Shown here piece by piece: positions 8,518 to 15,871 of a stretch of DNA of 64,000 nucleotides. Below the pieces are notes generated by a model. The model made no database searches and had not been told where the DNA came from. It was given only the letters and a program-made list of their open reading frames with translations. Where the stretch lies: NCBI RefSeq assembly GCF_009933255.1, contig NZ_MAEI01000054.1:248001-312000 (forward strand), written 5' to 3'. This stretch comes from Enterococcus diestrammenae. Its GTDB lineage: Bacteria > Bacillota > Bacilli > Lactobacillales > Enterococcaceae. A program made the translations under genes and the position numbers. Each line of letters begins with the position of its first letter. The stretch's first letter is position 1.

Positions 8518-9062
8518 AAAATCAGATGATCACTACTATTTTAGAGGAAATCAATCAAGTCATCGACGGGGTGGACGAATCACAATTGACCGCTTTTGTG
8601 GATATCTTAGCCCAAGACAAACGTATCTTTGTTTTAGGAGAAGGGCGTAGTGGCTTACAAGGAAAAGGTTTTGCTATGCGCTTGATGCATATCGGTCGCG
8701 AGGTTTACGTCATCGGCGAAACCATCACGCCAGCGATTCAAGCTGGCGATGTGTTGGTAGCCATCTCTGGTTCCGGTAAAACGGGTCAAGTCTTGACGCT
8801 AGCTCAAAAAGCTGCGGGGAATGACGTGACGGTGGTAGCGGTGACGAGTTCGCCTGCTTCCCCTCTCGCCCAAGTGACGGAAAACAAAGTCATCATTCCC
8901 GGAGCAACGAAAACAGGTGATGGTATTCATTCCATTCAGTTGTTGAGCTCGTTGTTTGACCAGACTTTGCACATCGTCTTGGATTATGTCTGCCTGGATT
9001 TGAGTCAAAAATTGGCGATTTCAAATGAACGTGCCAAAGCGCAACACAGCAATATGGAGTAA
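8514..9062 (+). CDS. 6-phospho-3-hexuloisomerase-like SIS-domain protein
   Basis: 182 residues, the usual size for 6-phospho-3-hexuloisomerase. The SIS core is visible in FVLGEGRSGLQGKGFAMRL, DVLVAISGSGKTG and VAVTSSPASPLA, with the typical closing HSNME. It would convert D-arabino-3-hexulose 6-phosphate to fructose 6-phosphate, or a related aldose/ketose pair. The start codon overlaps the stop of the upstream gene (ATGA), behind GGAGGAAG, so both proteins are probably made in similar amounts. The assignment rests on length, fold and pairing. Confidence 0.78.
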   Translation: MKNQMITTILEEINQVIDGVDESQLTAFVDILAQDKRIFVLGEGRSGLQGKGFAMRLMHIGREVYVIGETITPAIQAGDVLVAISGSGKTGQVLTLAQKAAGNDVTVVAVTSSPASPLAQVTENKVIIPGATKTGDGIHSIQLLSSLFDQTLHIVLDYVCLDLSQKLAISNERAKAQHSNME

Positions 9063-9321
9063 AGGCAGATTCAAAGACAGCCGCTAACACTTAGGCGGTT
9101 GTCAACTTTCAGCTAAATGTAAGCGATTCACTGTTTGGTGAAACAATTAGAGGTAGGAAAGGCTACCGATTTGGTGACAGGGGGTAAAGGGGGTCTGGTA
9201 AGGCGCAAGCTGTTCCGACTGAGCACTTCCTTACAACTTTTGGCACCGTTAAAGCGTTATCTAAACAACTTGCTGCAATCAAATTCCTATTGACAGGCTT
9301 TAAAAAAAGGAGGAAACACTA
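9063..9321 (+). promoter_or_regulatory. Intergenic leader before the permease: hairpin, two operator-like sites, possible folded RNA
   Basis: GACAGCCGC pairs with GGCGGTTGTC just after the isomerase gene (weak terminator or processing hairpin, no T-run). TGTAAGCGATTCAC at 9118-9131 and TTAAAGCGTTATCT near 9249-9262 resemble the site over the lacI promoter. Between them, GGTGACAGGGGG... with GTAAGG/CCTTAC and GGTG/CACC pairings could fold into a G-rich structure. A TTGACA at about 9285-9300 lacks a -10 before the start. Internal regulation of the permease segment is plausible. Confidence 0.45.
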
Positions 9322-10605
9322 ATGGATTTTGCAATTGGTATCATTTTATTAATCACGTATTTCCTATTGATCCGCTTTGCCGCTAAAGGTGGCAACTTGA
9401 TGGTGGGCTTCTTCGTGATGGCAATCATCTGGGCTGGTCTTTCGATTCTCGGGGGGAAACTTACTTGGGACGACGCCATGCTGAATATTTTCCAAGGGGG
9501 GCCGGAAAGTTGGGGGGCCACCGCGGTTATTGTCATCTTTGGTTCTTGGTTTGGTCGAATCTTGATTGAAACGGAAATTGCTTCCAGTCTAATCAAGAAA
9601 ACGGTGGAACTTAGCGGTGAGAACCCTCTGTTTACGACGGTTCTGCTATCGTTAGTCACGACTTTGATCTTCACTTCGACTTTTGGTGCTGGGGCGGTAG
9701 TGGCTATCGGGATTATCGTTTTGCCAATCTTGATGTCACTGGGGGTTCCCAAAAAACTGGCGGTAACTAGTTACTTGATGAGTGTCGGGTCAGGGATGTA
9801 TGTCAATATCGTGTTGTTCAAACAGATGCAAGGGATCTTCACTGATTACCAATACGATATGAACTACTTGAAATTTGGTTTTGCTGCGATGGGTGTTCAA
9901 ACCTTAATGATCATTTTGATGTTGATCTTTGGTCTCCGCAAGAAAAAATCCTACAACTGGGCAGCCACCGCCGCAGCGATTGAACGAAAAAAAGATATTC
10001 CTGTGTATGCCTTATTGACACCGGTTATTCCGGTATTATTAGCGATTGGCTTTAATTGGCAACCGATTCCAGCATTTATTGTCGCTTCTCTTTATGCATT
10101 AGCCGTTACTGGCAAATTGCCAAACTACAAAGATGGGACCCGCTTGATTACCCGGACATTTTATGAAGGGGTCGTCGATGTGGCTTCCTTGCTAGGTTTC
10201 TTGTTTATTCTACCGATGTTTAACAAAGCTTCTGGCGTGGCTGCGCCGTTCTTCCAAGCTGTTTTGGGAGATATCGTGCCTACTAACTCACTAGTTTTGT
10301 GTATTGCTTTTGCCGTGTTGATTCCTTTAGGGCTCTTCCGGGGACCATTGACGGTCTTTGGTGCAGGGAGTGCGACGATCGGGATTTTGCAAGCGATGGG
10401 TATTTTCCCAGTCAGCTTGTTATTCCCATTGATTTACATCCCGACGATTGCGATGAACCTCTCGACTTGTCCGACACAGTCCTGGAACTTGTGGGCGTTG
10501 AACTACACCAAGGTGAGTGCCAAAGAGTTCATGCTGACCGGGGTCCCTTGGGGCTGGCTCGCCGGCGCTATCAACGTGATGATTTGTTACTTTATGTTTG
10601 GTTAA
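9322..10605 (+). CDS. Membrane permease, GntP/citrate-transporter-like
   Basis: 427 residues with about a dozen hydrophobic segments and short hydrophilic loops. The pattern (ILLITYFLLIRFAAKGGN, a STFGAGAVVAIGIIVLPIL reentrant-like stretch, and a second half with FRGPLTVFGAGSATIGIL) resembles the ion-transporter superfamily of gluconate (GntP) and citrate/anion symporters. It probably imports an organic anion or sugar acid with protons or sodium. It follows AAGGAGG and is the only transporter in the operon, so its cargo is presumably the operon's substrate. The specific substrate cannot be named. The array of three structured units starts 26 bases after its stop. Confidence 0.65.
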   Translation: MDFAIGIILLITYFLLIRFAAKGGNLMVGFFVMAIIWAGLSILGGKLTWDDAMLNIFQGGPESWGATAVIVIFGSWFGRILIETEIASSLIKKTVELSGENPLFTTVLLSLVTTLIFTSTFGAGAVVAIGIIVLPILMSLGVPKKLAVTSYLMSVGSGMYVNIVLFKQMQGIFTDYQYDMNYLKFGFAAMGVQTLMIILMLIFGLRKKKSYNWAATAAAIERKKDIPVYALLTPVIPVLLAIGFNWQPIPAFIVASLYALAVTGKLPNYKDGTRLITRTFYEGVVDVASLLGFLFILPMFNKASGVAAPFFQAVLGDIVPTNSLVLCIAFAVLIPLGLFRGPLTVFGAGSATIGILQAMGIFPVSLLFPLIYIPTIAMNLSTCPTQSWNLWALNYTKVSAKEFMLTGVPWGWLAGAINVMICYFMFG

Positions 10606-10630
10606 GGGAAATAAGCAAGGAAATTAGTAG

Positions 10631-10754
10631 CAGCACACTAAGCAGGATAGTTTCGAGGGCTTGATTTCTCAATAATAAGTCTGTGAATTCAAGGTGACAG
10701 AAAGCGTTACCATAGCTTCCCATCCTTATTATTCGGAATCAGAGCGAGCCCTCT
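10631..10754 (+). ncRNA. Tandem structured RNA element, unit 1 of 3
   Basis: 124 nt beginning CAGCACACTAA. Predicted helices: P1 GAGGGCT (10655-10661)/AGCCCTC (10747-10753); P2 GATTTC (10663-10668)/GGAATC (10735-10740); P3 AATAATAAG (10671-10679)/CTTATTATT (10725-10733); P4 GGTGAC (10693-10698)/GTTACC (10706-10711). Conserved unpaired stretches are the 5' leader (CAGCACACTAA-CAGGAT-G-TTC), GTGA after P3, and AGCTTCCC on the 3' side of P4. No known RNA family was recognised. It lies in the transcription direction inside the operon and has no open frame. Confidence 0.8.
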
Positions 10755-10877
10755 CAGCACACTAAACAGGATGGCTTCGAGGCGGAGAAAGCTCAGAAAT
10801 AAGCCCGTGAATCTGTGGTGACCCAAACCGTCACCTCAGCTTCCCGATCTTATTTATCGCTTTCTGACCCCGCCTCT
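10755..10877 (+). ncRNA. Tandem structured RNA element, unit 2 of 3
   Basis: 123 nt with the same leader. Here P1 is GAGGCGG (10779-10785)/CCGCCTC (10870-10876), P2 AAAGC (10788-10792)/GCTTT (10859-10863), P3 AAATAAG (10797-10803)/CTTATTT (10849-10855), P4 GGTGAC (10817-10822)/GTCACC (10830-10835). Both sides of P1, P2 and P3 differ from unit 1 yet still pair, the signature of selection on RNA structure. Confidence 0.8.
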
Positions 10878-11001
10878 CAGCACACTAAACAGGATGGCTT
10901 CGAGGGCTTGAAGTTTCGGCAATAAGCCGTGAGCCAGCTCATGACAAAAAGCGTCATGTTCTGTCTCTCGTCTTATTGCTCAACTTCAGAGCGAGCCCTC
11001 T
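10878..11001 (+). ncRNA. Tandem structured RNA element, unit 3 of 3
   Basis: 124 nt. P1 GAGGGCT (10902-10908)/AGCCCTC (10994-11000), P2 GAAGTT (10910-10915)/AACTTC (10982-10987), P3 GCAATAAG (10919-10926)/CTTATTGC (10972-10979), P4 CATGAC (10940-10945)/GTCATG (10953-10958). A fourth copy of the boundary sequence CAGCACACTAA (11002-11012) follows and runs directly into the Shine-Dalgarno AAGGAGG of the next gene, so the array abuts the translation start region. Confidence 0.8.
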
Positions 11002-11030
11002 CAGCACACTAATAAGGAGGCAAAACAGTT

Positions 11031-13148
11031 ATGAAACGAGCTATTCGGGTCGGCATTGACGTTGGGGGCACCCATACGAAAGCTGTCGCTATTGATAATG
11101 ATACATTTGAAATTGTGGGGATTGGTTCAGTAAAAACCACCCATGATGATCCTTTGGGCGTATCCGCAGGGGTGGTACAAGCTTTTGAAAAATGTTTGAA
11201 GGACAATGGCATTGCACCAGAGGAAGTTACGTTTATCGCTCATAGTACGACCCAGGCTACAAACGCGCTTTTAGAAGGGGACGTGGCTGTGACGGGTGTT
11301 GTGGGGATGGGCAATAGCTTTTTGGCTAAACGTCAAGCTGCCATCGACGACATCGTTTTAGACGAAACTGGCAAACGCCGCATCAAGACTCACAATCGTT
11401 ACATCTCTTTGAAAAAATATGATCGCAATGTCGCCAAACGCACTATTGAAGAATTGGTGGGAGCCGGTGCGGAAGTGATTGTGGCTTCCCAAGCCTTTGG
11501 GGTTGATGACAATCTAGAAGAACAAGAAGTCGCTGAAATCGGGAAAGAAATGGGCTTGGAAGTTTCCCAAGCTTCTGATATCAGTAAAATGTACGGCTTA
11601 TCCAAACGGACACGGACGGCGGTTATCAATGCCTCCATTTTGCCGAAGATGTTTGAAACCGCTGATAGTACCGAAAGCTCTGTGCGCCAAGCCGGGATCA
11701 AAGTGCCACTGATGATCATGCGCGGGGATGGCGGGGTTATGGATATCAACGAAATGCGCAAGCGCCCTGTCTTGACTATGTTATCCGGGCCAGCCGCTTC
11801 CACAGTCGGCGCCTTGATGTATTTGAAAGCGTCCAATGCGGTATTCTTTGAAGTAGGGGGCACCAGTACGGATATCGGAGTTATCAAAAATGGTCGGCCG
11901 ATGATTGATTATTCGGTAGTCGGTGGACACAAAACCTTGATCAGTTCCTTGGACGTTCACGTATCTGGTGTAGCCGGTGGGAGTATGGTACGTGCGGATC
12001 GCAATAGTGTCGTGGCAGCCGGGCCTCGTTCTGCCCATATTGCGAAGCTCCCGTATGTGGCTTTCACACCTCCAGAAGAAATCGTGGATCCAAAAGTGGT
12101 CCGGATTCAACCTTTGGAAAATGATCCAGATGATTATATCGCGATCGAATGTGCAAACGGCAAACGCTATGCTATCACCGTGACTTGTGCAGCTAACAGT
12201 TTAGGCTTGGTAAAAGAAGGGGACTATTCTTACGGCTATCCTGAAAGCTGTAACAAAGCGATTGGGGCTTTGGCAGCCGACCTCGGCATGAGTTTGGAAG
12301 CTTGTGCCACCCAAATCATGGATAAAGCCAGTGACGTGGTCATCAAAGTCATCAACTTACTAGCCGACAAACATAAAGTGGAACGCAGCCAAATCTCGCT
12401 TGTAGGTGGTGGTGGCGGGGCAACTGCTTTGCTTCCTTATACTGCTAAACGCATGGGCCTCGGCTATGATATCGCCAAACACGCTGAAGTAATCTCCTCC
12501 ATCGGGGTAGCCTTGGCTATGGTACGAGACGTGGTGGAACGGGTAATTCCGAACCCATCCCCACAAGATTTGGAAGATATTCGCAACGAAGCGATTCAAT
12601 CGGCTACCAAATCCGGTGCTTCGCCAGAAACCATCGAGGTACAGATGGAAATCGATGCCCAAACCAATAAAGTTCGGGCGATTGCTACAGGTTCGACAGA
12701 AGTCCGCACCACTGATTTGTCAGCTAAAGTTGACGAAGCGGAAGCACTTAAACTCGTGGCGAAATCCATGCAAGTGCCAGAAGACAAAGTGCATTTGATT
12801 GAAGAAAATGACTACTTCTTCTGTTTTGGCACCATGAAAAATGACCATCAAGAAATGCGAATCATCGATAAAAAAGGCTTTATCAAGGTACAACGAGGAG
12901 ATGCGGAAGCGAAGAAAACCACTGTCGGAGGCATCCGCAATATCGTGGATACCTACTGGGAAGACTTGGCAGTGTACAAGAGTGATATCAAACTGGCGCC
13001 AGACATTTACCTGTGTATCGGAGCGAAAGTCATCGACTACACCGGAATGCTGGAGCTCTCACAACTTCACATGGTGATGGATACCGAGCTGATGCAGCAC
13101 GGCGGGAAAGAAGAAGTCATCGTCGTGGGTGCTCGGAATAACTTATGA
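11031..13148 (+). CDS. Hydantoinase/oxoprolinase-family ATPase
   Basis: 705 residues. The N-terminus has the actin-like ATPase phosphate-1 motif GIDVGGTHTKAVAID, followed by TFIAHSTTQATNALLEGDVAVTG, typical of hydantoinase A/5-oxoprolinase proteins. FFEVGGTSTDIGVIKNGRP and VGGGGGATALLPYTAKRMG are the further nucleotide-binding motifs. Relatives include N-methylhydantoinase, acetone carboxylase and oxoprolinase subunits, and some resemble dehydratase-reactivating ATPases. No second (HyuB-like) subunit is present, so ordinary hydantoin or oxoproline hydrolysis is doubtful. The start is the ATG 11 bases behind AAGGAGG, immediately downstream of the structured RNA array. It overlaps the next gene by four bases, indicating coupling with the HExxH protein. 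Confidence 0.78.
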   Translation: MKRAIRVGIDVGGTHTKAVAIDNDTFEIVGIGSVKTTHDDPLGVSAGVVQAFEKCLKDNGIAPEEVTFIAHSTTQATNALLEGDVAVTGVVGMGNSFLAKRQAAIDDIVLDETGKRRIKTHNRYISLKKYDRNVAKRTIEELVGAGAEVIVASQAFGVDDNLEEQEVAEIGKEMGLEVSQASDISKMYGLSKRTRTAVINASILPKMFETADSTESSVRQAGIKVPLMIMRGDGGVMDINEMRKRPVLTMLSGPAASTVGALMYLKASNAVFFEVGGTSTDIGVIKNGRPMIDYSVVGGHKTLISSLDVHVSGVAGGSMVRADRNSVVAAGPRSAHIAKLPYVAFTPPEEIVDPKVVRIQPLENDPDDYIAIECANGKRYAITVTCAANSLGLVKEGDYSYGYPESCNKAIGALAADLGMSLEACATQIMDKASDVVIKVINLLADKHKVERSQISLVGGGGGATALLPYTAKRMGLGYDIAKHAEVISSIGVALAMVRDVVERVIPNPSPQDLEDIRNEAIQSATKSGASPETIEVQMEIDAQTNKVRAIATGSTEVRTTDLSAKVDEAEALKLVAKSMQVPEDKVHLIEENDYFFCFGTMKNDHQEMRIIDKKGFIKVQRGDAEAKKTTVGGIRNIVDTYWEDLAVYKSDIKLAPDIYLCIGAKVIDYTGMLELSQLHMVMDTELMQHGGKEEVIVVGARNNL

Positions 13149-13813
13149 TGACCTTGTCGGAGCGCTACCGAGATGCCTTGGTAGCGGATCCCCGCCAAGA
13201 TGCTTTGAATCAATTGCAGGCCGATCGCTTCGGGTCTAAGATTGCTGCGGATGAACAAGCGGGCTTGGTGGATCAAGCGTTAGCCCTAGGATCAGCCTTG
13301 GCCGAACAAGTGTTGCAAGAGACTGGGGAAGCTCAGATAGCTAATCTGCTTGCTGAAAATAGTGAGGAGCTCGTACCGAATCTCTTGGCCATTGCCGATT
13401 TTTATGGCGCTCAGGTGACAGAAGACGAGTATCCTGTGGCGCCGGAGTTCACCACTATTGGCTACTTTGAAACGCCCAATCAATTGTTTGTCAATCGCTG
13501 GTTTGCTCAATATGATGAGGAGGTCCAAACAGCAGAAATGCCACTGTTGGCTTACGAACAATGGCGACCGGTAGCACTGGCTCATGAGTTGTTTCATTAC
13601 ATGGATGAGACGAAAAAAATGGTGCCACCACAGGACTATCGCCTGTCACTGTGGAAGTTGGGACCGTACACTCACAAGACGGAGCTTACAATTTTACGGG
13701 AAATAGCGGCCATGAGTTTTGCCCAGCATTTGACCAATTGGCCTTTTTACCCGGGACGTTTGACTGAGTTGCTGATGGCGCTGACGGAACTTTACTCAAG
13801 CGAATCGAAATAA
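13145..13813 (+). CDS. Unknown protein with HExxH motif, coupled to the hydantoinase-like gene
   Basis: 222 residues, not recognised as a named family. The central segment PVALAHELFHYMDETKK contains HELFH, a zincin-type HExxH motif, and a Glu-containing helix (ELTILREIAAM) lies about 40 residues downstream and could give a third ligand. There is no signal peptide or membrane segment, so it should be cytosolic. It may be a metallopeptidase-like enzyme or maturation factor, or the motif may be structural. Its start (ATGATG) overlaps the stop of the upstream ATPase, so the two are almost certainly co-produced. It is the last gene of the operon, with a strong terminator next. Confidence 0.6.
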   Translation: MMTLSERYRDALVADPRQDALNQLQADRFGSKIAADEQAGLVDQALALGSALAEQVLQETGEAQIANLLAENSEELVPNLLAIADFYGAQVTEDEYPVAPEFTTIGYFETPNQLFVNRWFAQYDEEVQTAEMPLLAYEQWRPVALAHELFHYMDETKKMVPPQDYRLSLWKLGPYTHKTELTILREIAAMSFAQHLTNWPFYPGRLTELLMALTELYSSESK

Positions 13814-13856
13814 AAACAGAGCACTGCCGCGAGATGTGGGCAGTGCTCTGTTTATT
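13814..13856 (+). terminator. Terminator of the 5.0-13.8 kb operon
   Basis: AACAGAGCACTGCC and GGCAGTGCTCTGTT form a perfect 14-bp stem followed by TTATTT. It begins immediately after the stop codon. Confidence 0.92.
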
Positions 13857-13861
13857 TGGAC

Positions 13862-13905
13862 ACTTTTGATGGCACAAAAATGGCGAAATTTAGCAACCTA
13901 GTAAT
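13862..13905. repeat. Fragment of the MITE-like repeat end
   Basis: TTTTGATGGCACAAAAATGG followed by CGAAATTTAGC matches the left border of the complete copy at 26401, then diverges. It appears to be a solo end or decayed remnant. Confidence 0.6.
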
Positions 13906-13919
13906 TAGGTTTTCGGTAA

Positions 13920-14213
13920 TTAGACGCTGTGGGAGAGCAGGACGTTTTTCGCTTCATTGGCTAGCAAATATTGGTCTTTGGCTCTGCGACCGAGTTTTTT
14001 GAAGGCGGCTTCGGCTTTGGTGGCCTCACTGCGGGTAGCGAAGACTTCCGCATGGATCATCTTTACCGGTCGGCGACTGGCGGGATGGGTGTATTTGGCA
14101 CCAGAGCCGGAGTTGTGTTCCTTGAGACGGCGGGGCAATTCGGTGGTGTAGCCGCCGTAGTAGCTGTTGTCATGGCAATGCAAGACGTAGAAAAAATGTT
14201 CAGTGGCGACCAT
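13920..14213 (-). CDS. GIY-YIG domain protein (UPF0213 family)
   Basis: 97 residues. The GIY-YIG fold is visible as FFYVLHCHDNSYYGGYTTEL (YVL and YGG in place of GIY and YIG), followed by RRLKEHNSG. Single-domain UPF0213 proteins are widespread and of unknown role; a DNA-repair or nuclease function is guessed from the domain only. The start is the ATG preceded by AAGGAG, which lies 13 bases inside the upstream methyltransferase gene. The overlap with the trmN6-like gene is conserved in many Firmicutes and suggests one transcript. Confidence 0.87.
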   Translation of the reverse strand: MVATEHFFYVLHCHDNSYYGGYTTELPRRLKEHNSGSGAKYTHPASRRPVKMIHAEVFATRSEATKAEAAFKKLGRRAKDQYLLANEAKNVLLSHSV

Positions 14214-14940
14214 AAAGCATCTCCTTGATCTCTGGGGTATATTCCCCGTCAGCCCCATACGTAATCAGCGGTGGCGCGACTTTGAAGCCGTCTGTCTTGC
14301 CATCTTTAATGCCTTCTACCAGTAAAATATTGGCGTCTTTATTGGCTTTTGGATAGACAAACTGCACGCGTTTTGGTGCCAGACGATACTGGGGCATCAA
14401 CTGCATAATCTCCAAAAAGCGCTCTGGGCGATGAACCATGGCAAAACGACCATTCATCTTCAACATTTTGGCCGAAACTCGAAGGACGTCATGGAGGTCG
14501 GCATGAATTTCGTGGCGGGCAATCGCTAGGTGGGGATTGGGATTTTTATCATTGGTAGGAAGATTTTTAAAATAAGGCGGATTACACAGGAGCAAATCCG
14601 TCGAATCGGCGGGAATTTTACTCAGGCTGTCCTTTAAATCTAGGTTGTAAACGGTGATCTGGTCCTCTAATTGATTTAAGGCGACACTCCGCTGCGCCAT
14701 CTCCGCTAGCCTCGGTTGCAGTTCCACCATCTCAATGGTAGCTGCTGTTTTTTTTGCGATAAACAAACCGACTGCCCCGTTGCCAGCACAGAGGTCCACG
14801 ATTTTCCCACGTTTGGGGATTTTCGGAAAATTTGCCAAAAGAACCGCATCCAAAGAGAAGGAGAAAACCTCGCGACTTTGGATGATTTGGATGCCTTCTG
14901 CGTAGAGTTGATCGATACGTTCACCAGGTTGTAATCCCAC
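14200..14940 (-). CDS. tRNA1(Val) adenine-37 N6-methyltransferase-like
   Basis: 246 residues, GTG start behind AAGGGAG. SAM-dependent Rossmann methyltransferase: motif I VDLCAGNGAVGLF, an acidic strand MVELQPRLAEMA, and motif IV NPPYF, the hallmark of N6-adenine methylation. N-terminal QIIQSREVFSFSLDAVLLANF is typical of the YfiC/TrmN6 family, which modifies A37 of tRNA1(Val) in E. coli; the Gram-positive relatives may differ in target. A well-formed promoter lies at 15038-15066. It is co-transcribed with the overlapping GIY-YIG gene. Confidence 0.85.
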   Translation of the reverse strand: MGLQPGERIDQLYAEGIQIIQSREVFSFSLDAVLLANFPKIPKRGKIVDLCAGNGAVGLFIAKKTAATIEMVELQPRLAEMAQRSVALNQLEDQITVYNLDLKDSLSKIPADSTDLLLCNPPYFKNLPTNDKNPNPHLAIARHEIHADLHDVLRVSAKMLKMNGRFAMVHRPERFLEIMQLMPQYRLAPKRVQFVYPKANKDANILLVEGIKDGKTDGFKVAPPLITYGADGEYTPEIKEMLYGRH

Positions 14941-15037
14941 GCCTACTGCTCCCTTCTTTCTCGCAGCTTTGTTTTGTAAAAAATTTCCAAGGAAGGCTGG
15001 AAAAAATTGCCAAAATCAACTGCTTACAATAAAATGT

Positions 15038-15066
15038 ATTATACGTTTGTCCTAGCTGTTTGGCAA
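15038..15066 (-). promoter_or_regulatory. Promoter for the methyltransferase/GIY-YIG pair
   Basis: On the minus strand: TTGCCA (15061-15066), 17-base spacer, TATAAT (15038-15043). Confidence 0.8.
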
Positions 15067-15080
15067 ACGGGAAAAAAGGC

Positions 15081-15109
15081 TTGTCACTCTGGAAAAAGTT
15101 TTGCATACT
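15081..15109 (+). promoter_or_regulatory. Promoter for plsC
   Basis: TTGTCA (15081-15086), 17-base spacer, CATACT (15104-15109), back to back with the divergent promoter. Confidence 0.7.
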
Positions 15110-15188
15110 TAGAGGGTGAAAGGTCGTAAATAGAAAAATTCGTTGAGTTAATCCCTGATTAGCTGACGTTCGTTGAAAGGTTGATGGA

Positions 15189-15806
15189 ATGTTTTACTCA
15201 TTTATCCGTGTGGTGGCTCGGGTGGTATTATTTGTCGCCAATGGCCGGGGTGATTACCAAAACCGGCAAGTCTTACCCAAAGATCGCAACTATATTCTCG
15301 TCGCGCCCCATAGAACTTGGTGGGATCCCATCTATCTGGCTTTGGCCGCTAGCCCTAAGAAATTTTCTTTTATGGCTAAAGAAGAACTCTTCAAAAATCC
15401 CATTTTGCGGTTTATTCTAGTCCATGCCAATGCCTTTCCTGTAGACCGCAACAATCCTGGGCCAAGTACCATCAAAACCCCAGTGAAATTGTTGAAAAAT
15501 AGTGAGCTGGGTCTGATCATGTTTCCTTCTGGGACCCGCCATTCCTCTGAGCTAAAAGGAGGCATGGCCTTGATTGCTAAAATGGCGAAAGTACCGATTG
15601 TACCCAGTGTTTATCAGGGTCCGTTGACTTTTAAAGACTTGTTGAAGCGTAAAAAAGTCAAAATCCGCTTTGGTGCCCCCATCGATATTTCCGATATCAA
15701 AAAGATGGACAAGGAAGGCTTGGCAGAAGTCGAGCGCCGAATTCAAGGAAGCTTCGACCAGTTGGATCAAGAAGTGGATCCTAATTTTAAATACATTGCG
15801 AAATAA
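15189..15806 (+). CDS. plsC: 1-acyl-sn-glycerol-3-phosphate acyltransferase
   Basis: 205 residues. Acylates lysophosphatidic acid to phosphatidic acid at the membrane, the second acylation of phospholipid synthesis. The catalytic HX4D motif is HRTWWD, followed by the substrate-binding FPSGTR block and IVPSVYQGP. The N-terminal FIRVVARVVLFVA is a hydrophobic membrane-associating helix. The ATG start follows a weak GAAAGG. The gene is transcribed alone from a promoter at 15081-15109 and ends in a strong hairpin. Length is usual for Firmicute PlsC. Confidence 0.92.
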   Translation: MFYSFIRVVARVVLFVANGRGDYQNRQVLPKDRNYILVAPHRTWWDPIYLALAASPKKFSFMAKEELFKNPILRFILVHANAFPVDRNNPGPSTIKTPVKLLKNSELGLIMFPSGTRHSSELKGGMALIAKMAKVPIVPSVYQGPLTFKDLLKRKKVKIRFGAPIDISDIKKMDKEGLAEVERRIQGSFDQLDQEVDPNFKYIAK

Positions 15807-15816
15807 CTAGCGAATG

Positions 15817-15856
15817 AAAAAGCGCACACCGACCAATAAGTCGATGTGCGCTTTTT
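15817..15856. terminator. Bidirectional terminator between plsC and AraC/GyrI gene
   Basis: AAAAAGCGCACA and TGTGCGCTTTTT flank a loop region with a further GAC/GTC pairing; A-run and T-run on both sides serve both convergent genes. Confidence 0.92.
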
Positions 15857-15871
15857 AGGTGTCACTTGCAT

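Noticed and set aside
10631..11012. CRISPR array or iteron-type origin for the tandem repeats.
   Set aside because: Repeat units are 124 nt, with paired and covarying interiors rather than short repeats with unique spacers; no cas or rep gene is near.
11399..12110. Open frames antisense to the hydantoinase-like gene.
   Set aside because: They are shadow frames of a well-supported coding region, without family motifs.
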